A stretch of 64,000 nt of DNA from Hemibagrus wyckioides (Eukaryota > Chordata > Actinopteri > Siluriformes > Bagridae): positions 18,004,146 through 18,068,145 of the forward strand of contig NC_080712.1 in NCBI RefSeq assembly GCF_019097595.1, read 5' to 3'. This document shows, one piece after another, positions 47,001 through 58,869 of this stretch. The notes under the pieces are model-generated. The model saw only the letters and a program-made list of their open reading frames with translations, had not been told where the DNA came from and did not search any database. The position numbers were made by a program, and so were the translations under genes. Within the stretch, counting starts at the first letter, position 1. The number at the start of each line of letters is the position of its first letter.

Positions 47001-49636
47001 GAAATAAGAATATTGATGAGAGTGTACAAGAGTAAAATCCCTTAAATAACAGCTTTTATTTATTGCTTATTCAGCTTAAAGCGCTTTATTCTGTAATATA
47101 TCAAGTATGATTAAGAGAGGTAGAAATGTAAGTTTGGACCTGTCTGTGGATCCTGTATCCTGCAGGGCTTAGAAATGCTTCTATCCTGAATGTGTGATCT
47201 TCAGTGGAAGTTTTAGACTTCATGCAAGTAGTTAAGTAGGATTTCTGATTATTATTGTTAACTATGTATAATAAGATATTAACCATAATGCTAAATAGAT
47301 CAACAAACAAGATCCGTGGTTGAGTTGGTTTGTAGACAGAAGCCTAATTATCTTATTGTTCACAAATGCCCAGTACATCCAGTAAAATTGTTCAAACATT
47401 AAAAGAATTTAAAAGAGCTTACTGAGTGTAGATTTATTTTTTACTAGAACACACATGAATCACACAAAGCTTTATTAGTCCTTGCTGAAAGTTTGAAGGA
47501 TGATAACAATCTGTAAGACAATCTGCCAAGATGGAAATGTGGATTTGGAAAGGAGACAAAGAATAACAATAACAGACAATAAAGCCTGCCACGGTATATC
47601 ACTTACTAGAAGAAAAAAGTAACTGCTTCAGTGAGCACCAGCGAGCTTTTCAGCTACTTCAGCCCTTGTTCATATGTGCTATTGTATAGCTAGTGCTGAC
47701 TATGGCATATCTATTGTGTTGCATTTAAACCTTCTTTACAATGGATAAAGTGCTTTAATGCTTTTTAAAGACTTGTAATAATTACATGGATGAGTGATAC
47801 AGATGAATATGTATTATTGAATAAGTATAATTCAATTATTTTCTGCTCTTTTCTGCCCCACAGTGCCAAACTGAAGAGCAATAAAGAGGTGTGCCTCAAT
47901 CCTGAGACAAAATGGCTACAGCAGTACATTGAGAAAGCCCTTGAAAAGTAAGTAGAATATCTTTTGCATGAGCAGAGATTGTGAGAAGTGTGAGAAACAT
48001 ACTGAAACACTGCCCTGTTTTCACGTCTTAACATATTGCTAATCAGAGTTACCAAACATAATCCACAGTGATCAACCAGATCTATAAACACACCCTCATT
48101 TTCCCCCCCTAAATATAAGGAACACATAGTATTTACATGAAAACAAGTAACTGAAGATAAATGGTATTTCTGCTTTCCTGTTTCTCACATTTCCACAAAT
48201 GTCCTTGTCCATGTGCTTTTTAGTCATGAACCCTGGCTTCATACTTCAAAAGCAGCTGTGAAATATGTATACCTGAGGTTGCTGAACATAATTTTAATGC
48301 TTACCAGCCCCTGTCTTTAGTCCTAATGCAAAACATGCTCTCATGCCGTGGCATGGTTGAAGGAAAATCCAGATTTATACAGAATTTTTTCACTTTCCAC
48401 AGATATTGTTGACCAGACCAGACATGCTTGGTGTCCAAATTTAACTTATATAGGTTTCTTCAGTATGAGCAAGCAGTGAATGATTTGGGTAGCAAGTGGA
48501 TGACATTTCAAACCACTGATTAGCATTATGAAAACTGAATGCTGAAATTAGTGTATACATACCTTAAACCACATAGAGTTATGTATTCTTGATATTTAGC
48601 TTATTATGAAAAACTGTTTTATATATTATATATATTATGTCAGAAATCATGTTTTTCAAACATATGGGTTGTGTAATGCTATTTGATAAAAAAAAACCCT
48701 GAAGAAGCTAAATTACGACATCATGAAAGTTAAAAAGGCATACATTTTTACTGTGCTTCCCAGGAGACCTCAGTGAAGTTGCTGTACAGCACTAAATATT
48801 CCTAGACTTTAATACTCACTGCACACTACACTGTCAGCCCTGTTTTTTCCTAACAGACAATTTTTTAACCATTCTTTGCCAGGGATCTTTTTTAAGTAAA
48901 AAAAAAGTGTACTACTACATCCTCACATGACATACAGAGATTACAAGTGTCCACTTGGCATACCATTGGATGTAAACCGTGTATAAAAGGTGTGAACAGT
49001 CAAGTCTGCACAACAAAACCGTCATAGTTGTTGTGGACAATGGACACAAGTGTCTCTAAATAGCTGCTAGGTGCTGATAAGCTCATACTGTGCAATCAGG
49101 AACACAGTGTTCAGTCAAGGAAAGAGTGGAAGTTGTACAACTGCCTTAAATTAAGGAAACTGAAGTTGGCACACTCTTGATGTATGGGATATGCGAGACA
49201 GTTTTATTAGATTTGCTGTTGATCTGACTGCTGAATTGTGGGTCAGTGGTGTAATAGTTTGATCACTCATGGGGAAAGCCTAGACCTTTTGCTAACTATG
49301 TAGTTACAAGTACAAACTGCTTGTAAAACCCACTGACATGTCTGCTGCGCTGCATGGCCAACATCACTGGCTGCAGGTTTAAAGTGCTTTCCCTGTTCAG
49401 AGTTTGGCAGGCTGTGAAATGGTCCTGTTTCCCTTCACTGTCACACTGCTTTAGCACTCAATACTAGCACATGGCTGTTAATATCAGGGTGCTGCTCACT
49501 ACCTAAAATGCTTACTTAGGTCTTTGCAGTTTTAGTAGGATGCAGTGAAAAAAATGTGTGTACACACTAGTTTGATGCCATACTAACTGCATTTTTCTTT
49601 TTCAGAATGAAGAAGGCCAAAATGCAGGGCCACTAA
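43650..49636 (+). CDS. cxcl12a: CXC chemokine ligand 12 (SDF-1), four coding exons
   Basis: CXCL12 is a secreted chemokine that signals through CXCR4 and is scavenged by ACKR3/CXCR7; in fish it guides primordial germ cells, the lateral line and vessels. Coding exons 43650-43716, 45823-45940, 47864-47947 and 49606-49636 (67+118+84+31 nt) join in phase to 99 codons plus TAA. All introns are GT-AG. Residues 1-23 form a hydrophobic signal peptide (MDVKVILVAVLVTV...). The mature protein begins KPISLVERCWC, which keeps the receptor-triggering Lys-Pro. The cysteines are C32, C34, C57 and C72, and a basic IRELK strand corresponds to the heparin-binding site. The protein ends in an amphipathic helix and a Lys-rich tail, MKKAKMQGH. 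One residue is missing before the fourth Cys compared with mammals, as I recall for zebrafish proteins. The start has a strong Kozak context (A at -3, G at +4). The family is certain. The choice of paralogue a over b rests only on the C-terminal tail and the signal peptide. Confidence 0.95.
43969..44028. repeat. (TA)n array plus T tract in cxcl12 intron 1
   Basis: About 20 TA units are followed directly by about 20 T. This is a likely polymorphic site and an assembly-sensitive one. Confidence 0.95.
44659..44674. repeat. (GT)n microsatellite in cxcl12 intron 1
   Basis: About eight GT units. Confidence 0.85.
45823..45940 (+). CDS. cxcl12a: cxcl12 coding exon 2 (CXC motif, beta strands)
   Basis: The acceptor is TTTTTCCTGTACAG before 45823 and the donor is GTGAGT after 45940. 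The exon encodes residues 23-62: the N-terminal KP signalling motif, the C-W-C pair, the 30s loop and the TPNCPFQV strand with the third cysteine. It enters in phase 1 and leaves in phase 2. Confidence 0.94.
45941..47863 (+). other. cxcl12a: cxcl12 intron 2
   Basis: A 1.9-kb GT-AG intron. The part nearest exon 2 (about 46000-46230) is more GC-balanced than the rest. No transposon or additional exon was recognised. Confidence 0.85.
47864..47947 (+). CDS. cxcl12a: cxcl12 coding exon 3 (fourth Cys, C-terminal helix)
   Basis: The acceptor is a long pyrimidine tract ending CCCCACAG and the donor is GTAAGT. The exon encodes IAKLKSNKEVCLNPETKW followed by the helix LQQYIEKALEK, so it carries C72 and the tryptophan that packs the helix. 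It enters in phase 2 and leaves in phase 2. Confidence 0.94.
47946..47951 (+). promoter_or_regulatory. cxcl12a: In-frame stop in intron-3 donor (alternative alpha-like end)
   Basis: If the exon-3 donor is not used, translation runs AAG TAA straight into the splice site. The product would end ...KALEK at residue 90, without the nine residues of exon 4. Human SDF-1 alpha ends in the same way by reading through its exon-3 donor. The stop codon is seen directly; use of this isoform here is inference. Confidence 0.6.
47948..49605 (+). other. cxcl12a: cxcl12 intron 3
   Basis: A 1.66-kb GT-AG intron whose first bases contain the in-frame TAA that could end an alpha-like isoform. No repeat family was recognised inside it. 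Confidence 0.85.
49606..49636 (+). CDS. cxcl12a: cxcl12 coding exon 4 (basic C-terminal tail)
   Basis: The acceptor is TTTTTCTTTTTCAG. The exon completes Lys90 and adds MKKAKMQGH, then TAA at 49634-49636. This short Lys-rich tail corresponds in position to the extra C-terminal residues that separate the mammalian beta isoform from alpha. Confidence 0.92.
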
Positions 49637-49724
49637 GGAAGCAGCTGGATGGCAAGCCCGTTTGTGAGCCACCACCACAGATATGTACCTGTACCATATA
49701 CTGCTCTGGCATGCTTGCTGAACC

Positions 49725-49732
49725 AGCACTTA
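49725..49732 (+). promoter_or_regulatory. miR-430/427/302-type seed site in cxcl12 3' UTR
   Basis: AGCACTTA is a perfect 8-mer match (seed complement plus A) to miRNAs with the AAGUGCU seed, such as miR-430c. It lies 89 nt after the stop codon, so it would be present whichever poly(A) site is used. miR-430 control of the zebrafish sdf1a orthologue has been reported. A second 7-mer, AGCACTT, lies at 50734-50740. Confidence 0.6.
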
Positions 49733-50610
49733 ACCTGCAAACCTTGCTTCACTCTCAATGATTCGCCTCACCATCATCACCACCTCTGCCGCCGCTATAG
49801 GCACCTCCTGTGTTAGCACAATGTGCAATTATATATATATGTATGAGTGTGTTTTTATACGTATGAGATGTATATACAATGTTTTTTATATCGACTTTAA
49901 ACAGTAAAGAGATATTTTTGGAGTTGCGTTTGCTCCTTGCCTGTTTGTTACAGCGTTAGGTAGCACTGAATGTAGTACTGATGATTTTGGAGCAAACATC
50001 CCTAAACTTTTCAAACTCATTATTCTTCCACTATAACACTTAAGAGGAAAATTACAGTGGGAATCACACACTGGTGCAGAGCTGAACTCCAGTGGTTGCA
50101 TGCCTGACAGGAGAACAAATAGGAAGGGAGTTGACTTTCTCCACCCATTTAATAATCATATTTAATTAACCCATATCGTAAAAAAAATGTAACAATGCAT
50201 ATTGCATGTGAATGTAATATTATATGTATATATACACGAAAAGAGAAAAGTTGCTTGTGTTTTTGTTCTCTGACTAACAGGGTGTTATTTTATACAAAAG
50301 TAAACCAAAAGACCTTGACCTTAGATCAAGTGAAGCAGTTTGAATTCCTTCATGGAACATACTCCCCTAGATGTAGTTTGTGAGGCAAAAAATGAAAAGG
50401 AATGCTCTTTTTTCCTAATTTTAATCATTGTGTAAGCAAAGAAACATCTGGAGTCACCAGCCAATGTGGAAGGCATAAAACGTAAAACAGATTCACATCC
50501 AAGCAGAATCAGAGAAATAACCAGAATAATTTAATTAAAGCCACATTAAATTACAAACAGTATCATAATAATCAGTCATCACAGAACCACGCATAAGAAA
50601 AATTTTGTGC

Positions 50611-51054
50611 AGCTTTATCTTGCAATTGCGGCTTTTATCTCACACATGCGAGTTAATGTCATGCAAATATTCAGCACAGCAACCATTTTTCCTTTTTCAT
50701 CTCTTGACAACAAATCATTTTCACTCAGTGCCAAGCACTTGTCTCTCATACAATGAATTTAGTTAATATCATGCATATGAGCATATATTTCATAATTTTA
50801 AGATAATACACAACTCTCAATTGCAATGTTTTATTCTCTCATCACTCCAGGAGAATGTCTTAAGATGAACAGCATATTGTGCCTGTGTTGTTGGTGTGGC
50901 TTGGTTAGGGGAAGGGAGATGGTGTGATTAGCAGAAACTCATAACTGTGAGATATTAACTTGCAATTGCAGGATAAAAAGTCTCAAATGTGTTATCTCTC
51001 AACTGTGAAAAATTTGCAATTTTGTATTATTAACTCGCAGTTAACGAGATAAAT
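50611..51054. mobile_element. Inverted-repeat element in cxcl12 3' UTR or downstream DNA
   Basis: Left motifs TTATCTTGCAATTGCGG and TTTTATCTCACACATGCGAG recur on the other strand in the right block as CTTGCAATTGCAGGATAAA and TAACTCGCAGTTAACGAG. The two blocks (50611-50665 and 50941-51054) are inverted around a 275-bp centre. This suggests a MITE-like element with repeat-rich ends. If the distal poly(A) site is used, it is transcribed within the cxcl12 3' UTR. Confidence 0.5.
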
Positions 51055-52334
51055 CAATATATTTTCTCATATGGCAGGTAAACAAGCTTCCATAGAAATT
51101 ATATTAACTTGCTAACTAGATTAGTATATTGATAGAGTACTGAAAAAGTGGTAAAATTACTGAAAAAATACTTAATATCTATCATTATTGGTATCTACAG
51201 GCACTTTATTTACTTTGTCGTAATCTAATAAGAAGAACACCAACCACAGCAAATAGTTAACTTTTCTGTGGTTAAGTAGAAACCATCAATTTTACACAGC
51301 TATTCCAAATAGAAAAATATTATTTCAGTGTCACGTCAGTATGAATAGCTTTTCTGGCTATTAGAAAAGTGCACTGTAAAACTAGCCCATTTTTCTGCCA
51401 GACACCTCTCACGAAAATTAGTGCATGAAATTTGTCTGTAACATGACTGCCAACTTGATCCTGTCAAGCGATTTAAAGCAGCCGTGAAATCAGCCAGGCC
51501 ATGTTTTACACTGGCAGCCTGCAGGCACACAGGCCAGGAAACATAATGCCCAATCAGCATTGGAGAGGAAGGCTGCAGGCAATGTTGTGGGGGTTAGGTC
51601 ACCAGTTACACTCCATTTCTTACAGTGACATGAAAAAAAATGCCAAAATCGAACAGAACCTAATGATTAATGATGATTAATTACTAATTTGTACCCCTGT
51701 TTTTTTCGTACTAGCTAAGAGCATATGTATTGAGAAAATACATATGTTTATACAAGAGAAGCAGTGAGCTTGATAACTTGCTGATTAGATCAATTAGTGG
51801 GCATTAACAATACATTTCTGTAGTGTCAGTGAACTGCATGAACTATGCAACAATGAATTCAGGAGAAATTTCACTTGAATGAAGCAACACTGAGCGGTTA
51901 TATACTGGAAGTATAGAGGACGAAGTCAGTAAATTCAGCTTACCCAACTAAAAATAAATAGAAATAAGAAAATAGAATAAGATGATTTAAGGGGAGTGCA
52001 ATTAAATGATAATAAATGTTGAGAGCACATTTGAATACTTTTTTACCATCCTAACTTTAATGGGCATTTTTTGTTAATAAAAGAATACACTACTCCCTTC
52101 CCATGGCACTTCCTGCAAAGTCTAAACAGATGAGATGAGTGTGTTTATCCATCACTTAAAAAAAATAAGGTGCTACCATCATCAAAATGTGATCGAGTCC
52201 GTTGATAATTTGTACATGTTCCCCTCATAACTCCCAAATAATGTGAAGGACATTACTTAGATGGCAGCTTATTCTATGATGTATTTTGTATCTGTACCCA
52301 TGTTTCATTTCATTTATAAACTGGTTCTTTTCTA

Positions 52335-52340
52335 AATAAA
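52335..52340 (+). terminator. Candidate distal poly(A) signal
   Basis: A canonical AATAAA lies in TCTAAATAAATCAACTTGG, 2.7 kb after the cxcl12 stop. Another AATAAA is at 52076-52081 and a proximal variant AGTAAA at 49903-49908. AT-rich DNA produces such hexamers by chance, so confidence is modest. Confidence 0.35.
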
Positions 52341-52784
52341 TCAACTTGGATTTATGAATTCTGTCTGGAATATTCATTTAATGTTTAATGATAGACATGC
52401 AGTCAGACAATTCCACATGATCAGAGGTACATTCCAGCACCTTCATATACCACAAACATCTTTCAATACACACTGGTTACAATCATCTGTAAGCATCATC
52501 TGAAGTTTTATCAGAGATGTGGACTATAATACTACATTTTAATGTGTATAATACCCAGCTTCAGGATGTCATGTGTTCTAGTCTTAATCCTACTATTGAT
52601 TAATCCATAATCCATTATAAGGCAAATTGACAAGAAGGTAAAGAGAAAAAAACATGCAATTCTTCTATTAAGAATCGAGCTCATTCATTTACCTTCGGAC
52701 AGCTTTATCATCTTTAGCCATTGCTTATGCAATAGCTTCTACAATTTTGAATATGGTTAATCTATGGTATAAAACAACACCATC
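52341..52784. other. Intergenic, no gene recognised
   Basis: AT-rich; nothing recognised. Confidence 0.5.
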
Positions 52785-53095
52785 CATCAATCCATTTTCT
52801 GTACTGCAGGGAAGCTGGGGTCTATTCCAGGGTATTCAGGATGTCAAGCTAATGCAGGACACACACACACACACACACACACTACTTGTACATATTTACT
52901 GAATACATACAATTACACACAATTAGAGGTGCCAATCAGCCTACAATGCAAGTCTTTAGATTGGGGAGGAAATTGCAGTACCCGAAGAAAACCCCCAAAG
53001 TCTGGGGAGAACATCAACATGGAACAGGAATCAAACCTAGAACACAGGAGGTGTGAGGCAAACATGCTTTCCTCTGTACCCCCCAGTAAAACAGT
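52785..53095 (-). mobile_element. tRNA-derived SINE-like repeat with internal (AC)n
   Basis: CCATCAATCCATTTTCTGTA at the tail, (AC)n at 52857-52881, AGAAAACCCCCAAAGTCTGG, ATCAAACCTAGAACACAGG and GGTGTGAGGCAAACATGCTT. Read on the minus strand, the last parts give a tRNA-like head with a decayed B box. Confidence 0.6.
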
Positions 53096-53311
53096 ACAAG
53101 ACTGTAATGTTGTCCATATGTATTGGCACTTGATAAAAAGTGAATAAAAAAAGAAAGTAAAATTAAAAGTATCATGCCGTAAGAGGATTATTTACAAAGA
53201 ACATAAAATTCTTTGCTGCCAGTGGGTGCTTGCATTTCATTACCTTATTTACAAATTTGAGTGTAATGTACAAAAAAAGCTATGAACATTAAAAGAAAAT
53301 GTGTAATTTTC

Positions 53312-53405
53312 TCATTCATTCATGTAAAGTAACTGCTTTTTCTTGGTCACGGCCATGAAGGATCCCGAGGCTATCCTGGGAACACTGGGCATTAAGGCAG
53401 GAATA
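53312..53405 (-). mobile_element. Fish SINE-like repeat, 3' fragment
   Basis: CATTCATTCATG, GATCCCGAGGCTATCCTGGG and AACACTGGGCATTAAGGCAG correspond, reversed, to the 3' half of the family seen at 5262-5586. Confidence 0.6.
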
Positions 53406-56202
53406 CTTACTGTTATTAGATACAACCTGTGAATTAGATACACATAAATTTCAGTTCACGATTAATGCATGCTTTGTACCTGCTTTTAGATCAGTGCATA
53501 TTGGGGTGAATTATTGCTGCACAGTTGTTTCTACCCAGTGAAAACTGTTTGGAATTGCTCAGGAGGTAATGAAGTGTTTAAAGAACGTTGAGTTGGATAT
53601 CAAATGAGATGCTGAGCCAAGGGGAAATTACAACATATGCTAAGGCTGCAACGCTTCAGAAAACACTTTAAGCTTTCTAAACATTCTCATTCAGACAATG
53701 TAAAATTCATTTCGAACCAACATACTAGTTACACAACTTGACAAATATATCCGACATCTCTCACATTACCTCAATTCAATGTTCACGCACTTGACCTTTC
53801 TGCAATCTAATGCAAATACATTATGTATTAGTATGTGCTTTATTCTTATATAAAATACGATCATCTCTCTCTCTCTGTGTGTGTGTGTGTGTTTGGAGCA
53901 CTAGGTGGAGGCCCTAGATTATGAGCCATTACCACATAATCAAAACATGTTGGTCAAAATTGGGTGCTACGCAAAGCTAAACTGCGTACACGAATACAGG
54001 GTGATTAAAATTGTTAACACTATAATGGCATAAAATGTTGCCAGTATGCCTGTATATAAATAATTGATTTAAATCCATTTGACTCCATTTAAATGTGTTT
54101 ATCCTAACTTGCTTCAAGCCATATATGACTCATATCTAATCTTTCAGAGAATCTCCTTTAATTGCATCTCTAAGGAGTGAACAGAACAAGGACTGCTGCA
54201 CTTTCTCAGCACAGTGTCACTAACATTTTGTGATTCAGCATGTGGTTATTTAGTTTGTTGCCATATTGCAAACATGTGGTCGAAGCCTGGGGGAGTTTGT
54301 GCGACACAGTTAGCATCCTCTGGATAATCGGGCCACATTCACAAAAGGTTCCTGTATCTGATGACCTTGCACAATACAAAAAGTTCACAGACTTTCTGTG
54401 AAATGGCAGTAATGATTGCAAAATGGTTGTGTTTGAAAGTTTCACTGATTGCGCAAAGGGCCATTTAATGCCTTTAATTGTGCTCACAAAAAAAACATAA
54501 ATCTGTTTTAGAACAAAATATGGTCAAATGTCTCAAAAGACCTGTAACAATCAATTTTTTGGGAAGATGAACAGAGTAGACGTGCATAACAACAGATGTA
54601 CATGACTTTATATAGGGGCCTTCAGGATTTGACCGATGACAGAAAATGGCCCCCAATGGCTGCTTTAGCTTTCATGTGTTAATTTGAGAAGGAGGTTATT
54701 AGAGAAGATGAACATCCAAGGATTATTCAAGTATAGACTTTAACAAGGGCCCACACAGTGGGCACTATGCATTTAGCTCCCAGGCAAAGCCTAAGAAGTT
54801 CAGAATAATTTTTTTTCTCTACAATTTAGCTTCAAATGGAGCTGCCCTTTTTATTCAAAACCATGTCAATTTTTCATCTTCTGATGACTGTAGTTTATTT
54901 TTTTATTAAAGCTATTAAGGGGGCAGTGACCAGTGCAAAGCTGGTTCATGTGCCCTTCACAGATAGACAACTGACAGATGATGACAAATGTCTATATCAG
55001 CTATAAAAATAGTAACTGGGAGATCTAAGTTAGATTTATACATACTGAAGTGCACTAACTCCTGCTGTTCCTCTTGCCTGGGCACACATTCCTTTGGCTA
55101 ATCCTACTTATAACATCACTTTAGAGTGATTCAGGATGCACAGCATGTAGGCTTCACATTTCTCACGTCTCACGAAGTGTAAAGATTTCAAGTGTAACAA
55201 ATCTCCTGTGGACACAAGCATTTGGCGTTTAATCTGGTTAAGTACTGTTTGTATGGAATAATTGTGTTCCTAATTGTGAGCATAATGCTTTTCAGCATGA
55301 TCGAAATGCAATATGACTTCTAAGGAAAACTATCCAAAAATCAGATGAATGAAGTTTCCCAAGAGAGTGAATGACTTAAACTCATTGTGATAGAGATTCC
55401 CTCTGATACGGATTGAGAAAACCTATTAGTACCTCAGCCCCAAAATCAGGGGAGATATTCCTGAAAACAAAACATGTCAGTTGAAGGATAAAGTGGTCAT
55501 GAGTACGTGATTCTTGTGCCACGTGATGGACATTTAATGATATGTATAACTGTTTCTGATTCTGCCGATCCTTCCACATGGACATTGGACCCAATGTAAT
55601 AAGAAATATGTTAACAATTGAGATTCATTCTTCCTCTGTAGCCAGTAATCAACACAATACATTTACATAAACAAGGAAACAAGATGCCAACGTATGATAA
55701 ATAAAGTACCAGAGGAACATGTGTTGCTTTGTTTTAATTATTTGGCTGACCTAAACAGTGTTTCTTCCTTTTGATTAATCAGGAATCCAAAAATCTGACA
55801 ATTGTGTATTTGCCTAGGGTACATTATGTGTATACAGATCCAGCAACTCTGTGCCATTTCATATTTTTTCAAGGATACCAAACAGCTGTGAGTAGCTACA
55901 GACGTGTACTTTTCTGCTTGAATCATAGACACTGTGGATAAATAACTGGCAAAAACCTTGGACTCTAACCCTAAAAAAACACAATGACTGGAAATGTTTA
56001 TAGGGCTGACAACACAAAAATAGTGTGCCCACATGAAGTTCATTTTGTTTATAGGCTGAGCGAATATAATTAGTGAAAAAATACCCTTGTAACAGCGAAA
56101 CTCAGAAGGATCAAAGTAAATAATCCTTTCCTTTCAGCACAATCTTTTTAGCTTCAGCATATAAGTAATGCCAGCCCAATGCTTTTCTGAATTGCTTAGC
56201 TT
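53406..56202. other. Intergenic, no gene recognised
   Basis: It contains a (TC)n(TG)n microsatellite at 53864-53893. Otherwise it is AT-rich with domain-free ORFs. Confidence 0.5.
53864..53893. repeat. (TC)n(TG)n microsatellite
   Basis: Compound dinucleotide repeat: about six CT units followed by about nine GT units. Confidence 0.9.
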
Positions 56203-56418
56203 ACACAGGGTTGCAGGGATCCTGGAGCAGGGATCCTAGGAGGCTCAGACACAAAGGTGCACACACAAACACACACTAGTGACAATTTAGAGATTTCAGT
56301 CAGCATACAGTGCATGTCATAGGACTGGGTTAGGAAACCTCTAAAGCATGGGGAGAACATGAAAACCTAGTGCTGATGTGGGAATCAAAGCTTCAACCAC
56401 CTGGAGGTGTGCACCAAA
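56203..56418 (-). mobile_element. Fish SINE-like repeat, diverged reversed copy
   Basis: GTTGCAGGGATCCTGGAGCA, CACACACTAGTGACAATTTA, GCATGGGGAGAACATGAAAA and GGAATCAAAGCTTCAACCAC follow the order of the 52785-53095 repeat. Confidence 0.55.
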
Positions 56419-58299
56419 TGTTAATTAAATAGTTAAAAAAGATAATTTTCAATTAATTTTTAAATTGTAATGCCTAAATGCATATATTACTGTACACCCA
56501 TTCAAAGAGCCATAACATGGCATATGGCTTGCACATACCACATATAATAATACCAGGGTCAATGTCAGGGTCAATAGAAGAAAAATACAATAGCAAACAA
56601 ACAGTGTGAAATGCCTTTGAAACGTATCTAACAATCTAACAATCTGAACACCTCTTTTACAAAATGTTTGATGCACTGTTGTACCATGCAAATGAGTCAA
56701 CAAAAGTGTTACACATGGAAAACTGCCAAGAAACCACAGCCTCGGTCCCACAGCTTAATTCACTTTAAAGTAAATGGTGGATGAATTGTCAGGATTATTC
56801 TTCTCTCTTTTACGTCATTTGGTTTGAAAGCTGTTATTTCCGCGCTACTGCGCATCTCGATAAAAGCAGTTTCCCATTACAGAATCAGACAAGCCCGGAC
56901 TAAGATTATACAATCAGAATGACGTAGTAAACTACTTTACAATGTGTGCTGAAGACTAAAAACCTTCATAACTATACAATCTAACTTTGAAATCTTGTTA
57001 CATTTAATACTACACTCCGTGATGGATGCGGGTAACGTGCAGGTCTCATTTGTACCCAAAAGTACTATATGTGATTAAGGGAACCAAAAAAGCGAGAGTG
57101 GCACGGGCGGGGAAATACACAACGGCCAACTACCAGCTCAACAGAAACGGAGGGCCTTGGCCGGGACACGAACCAAGCAGTATAGTTACGACACTCAGTA
57201 GCTCAAAACACAAGGTTGATAGCGGGACCAGTGCATGTGAGGGTAGTGGTGCTTTTGTGACACAATCTGGGATCAGCTATGTGGGGGTTTCAGAGCATTT
57301 GTCTTGACACAAAAAGTAGAACACTTCAAAATGACCTTCTCTGTGGTCGAACTGAAAGGCACCAAATCATGTACAGGGGTAAATCCCTCTCAATTTAAAA
57401 TACCCAAATAATTATTGAGAAATCTAATGTGTCTTTCTTAATTCTGAGTCAGTTTTGCTTTCCCTTAATGTTTTCTCCAAGTTTTCTCTAATTCTAAGCT
57501 TCTTTTCTTTATTCCACAAAATAACTCACAAAACAAAGATGTGTGTTACTGTTCTATTACCAGCCTCAACTCAGAGTCCGAACAGAAAGCCAGTCTTGGA
57601 GTATAAAGAGGCATGGCCAGGTGCAGAACATTCAGGCTGGTTACCTGCGCGAGGGCATCGCGTAGCAATTGGTGCAGGGTCTATGATAAAAGTCCATGGA
57701 GGTAGCTGTGGATTTTCCTAAGAGGTCACTCACGGCTTTATGCGTTTTGTTATTTTTCTTTCTCTTTCTTTGAAGTAGGTCTAAATGAATGTAAATCAAC
57801 ACGAAAAACTGGACAATAAGATACCAGTATATATATTCTTTTGGGATTATTTATCTGAGTAGGCCACAACAGTTATACTGTTGACCAGACATCCTATAAT
57901 TCACTGCAATAGATAACCATAATTATAGTAGCATGTCCTACAGGAGATGAAAGTTATAAATAAGTGTCATTCATGGAACTTTCAGCTGTATATAAACTGC
58001 AGCTAAAATCTTCCATGGACAATAAATCCATCAACATCCATAAACCACCACTAGTTACACACACACACAAGCCAGCCACAGTTAGTATGTGTCAAAGAAG
58101 AGTGTGGACACAAGTAACTTAACCAAATATTCTCCAGGGCCTCTATATGACCTGGGTGAACCTTCTACCAATGGAAATGTAGATGTAACTGATGCCAGGT
58201 CAAAGTTCATATGCCATCTCCCTAAGTGGCTTCACTGAGGTTAACCAAGTAATCCACATACACAAGTATTAAGGTCTTTCCTTAATTGAAAAACACCCT
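56419..58299. other. Intergenic with a CpG-bearing block
   Basis: The segment at about 57000-57310 is richer in CG dinucleotides than its surroundings. On the minus strand it has a B-box-like GGTTCGTGTCC near 57170. It may be a young SINE or other insertion, but its ends were not found. No gene is supported. Confidence 0.4.
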
Positions 58300-58779
58300 G
58301 AAGCATACAGAAAACATCCTGCCATACATACACACATCATTGGGACTCCTGCTGTTGAGGACATCTATAAGAAACGATGTCTGTGTAAGGCTCGCAGCAT
58401 CGTGAAGGACTCCTCTCACCCTGCACATAAACTGTTTTCTCTCCTTCCCTCTGGAAAAAGGTTCAGATGCCTAAAAGCCAAAAGCAGCAGGCTAAGGAAC
58501 AGTTTTTATCCCACAGTGGTTACCTTAGTGAACTCAGCTTCACTAACCTCTTTACAGGGACAGTAACTTCCCCCCACACACTGATAAACCCGGCAGTGAT
58601 ATAATATATCTCTGTAAATACTCTCTGAGTGCATACACTGTAAATTCATCTATATATACTTTCTGTATATTTCTTATTCCGCACATTCATATATATCTGT
58701 AAATTTACAATTATTCTGTACATTAATTTATATATTCTATGCACAATATCCATCCTTGCTCACTTTATACTGTATATTC

Positions 58780-58869
<90 letters not shown>

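Larger units (their letters stand above)
49637..52340 (+). other. cxcl12a: cxcl12 3' UTR (extent uncertain)
   Basis: The 3' UTR begins after the TAA. Candidate poly(A) signals are a variant AGTAAA at 49903-49908 and AATAAA at 52076-52081 and 52335-52340. The distal signal would make a 2.7-kb UTR that includes an inverted-repeat element at 50611-51054. Only the 5' boundary is certain. Confidence 0.5.
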
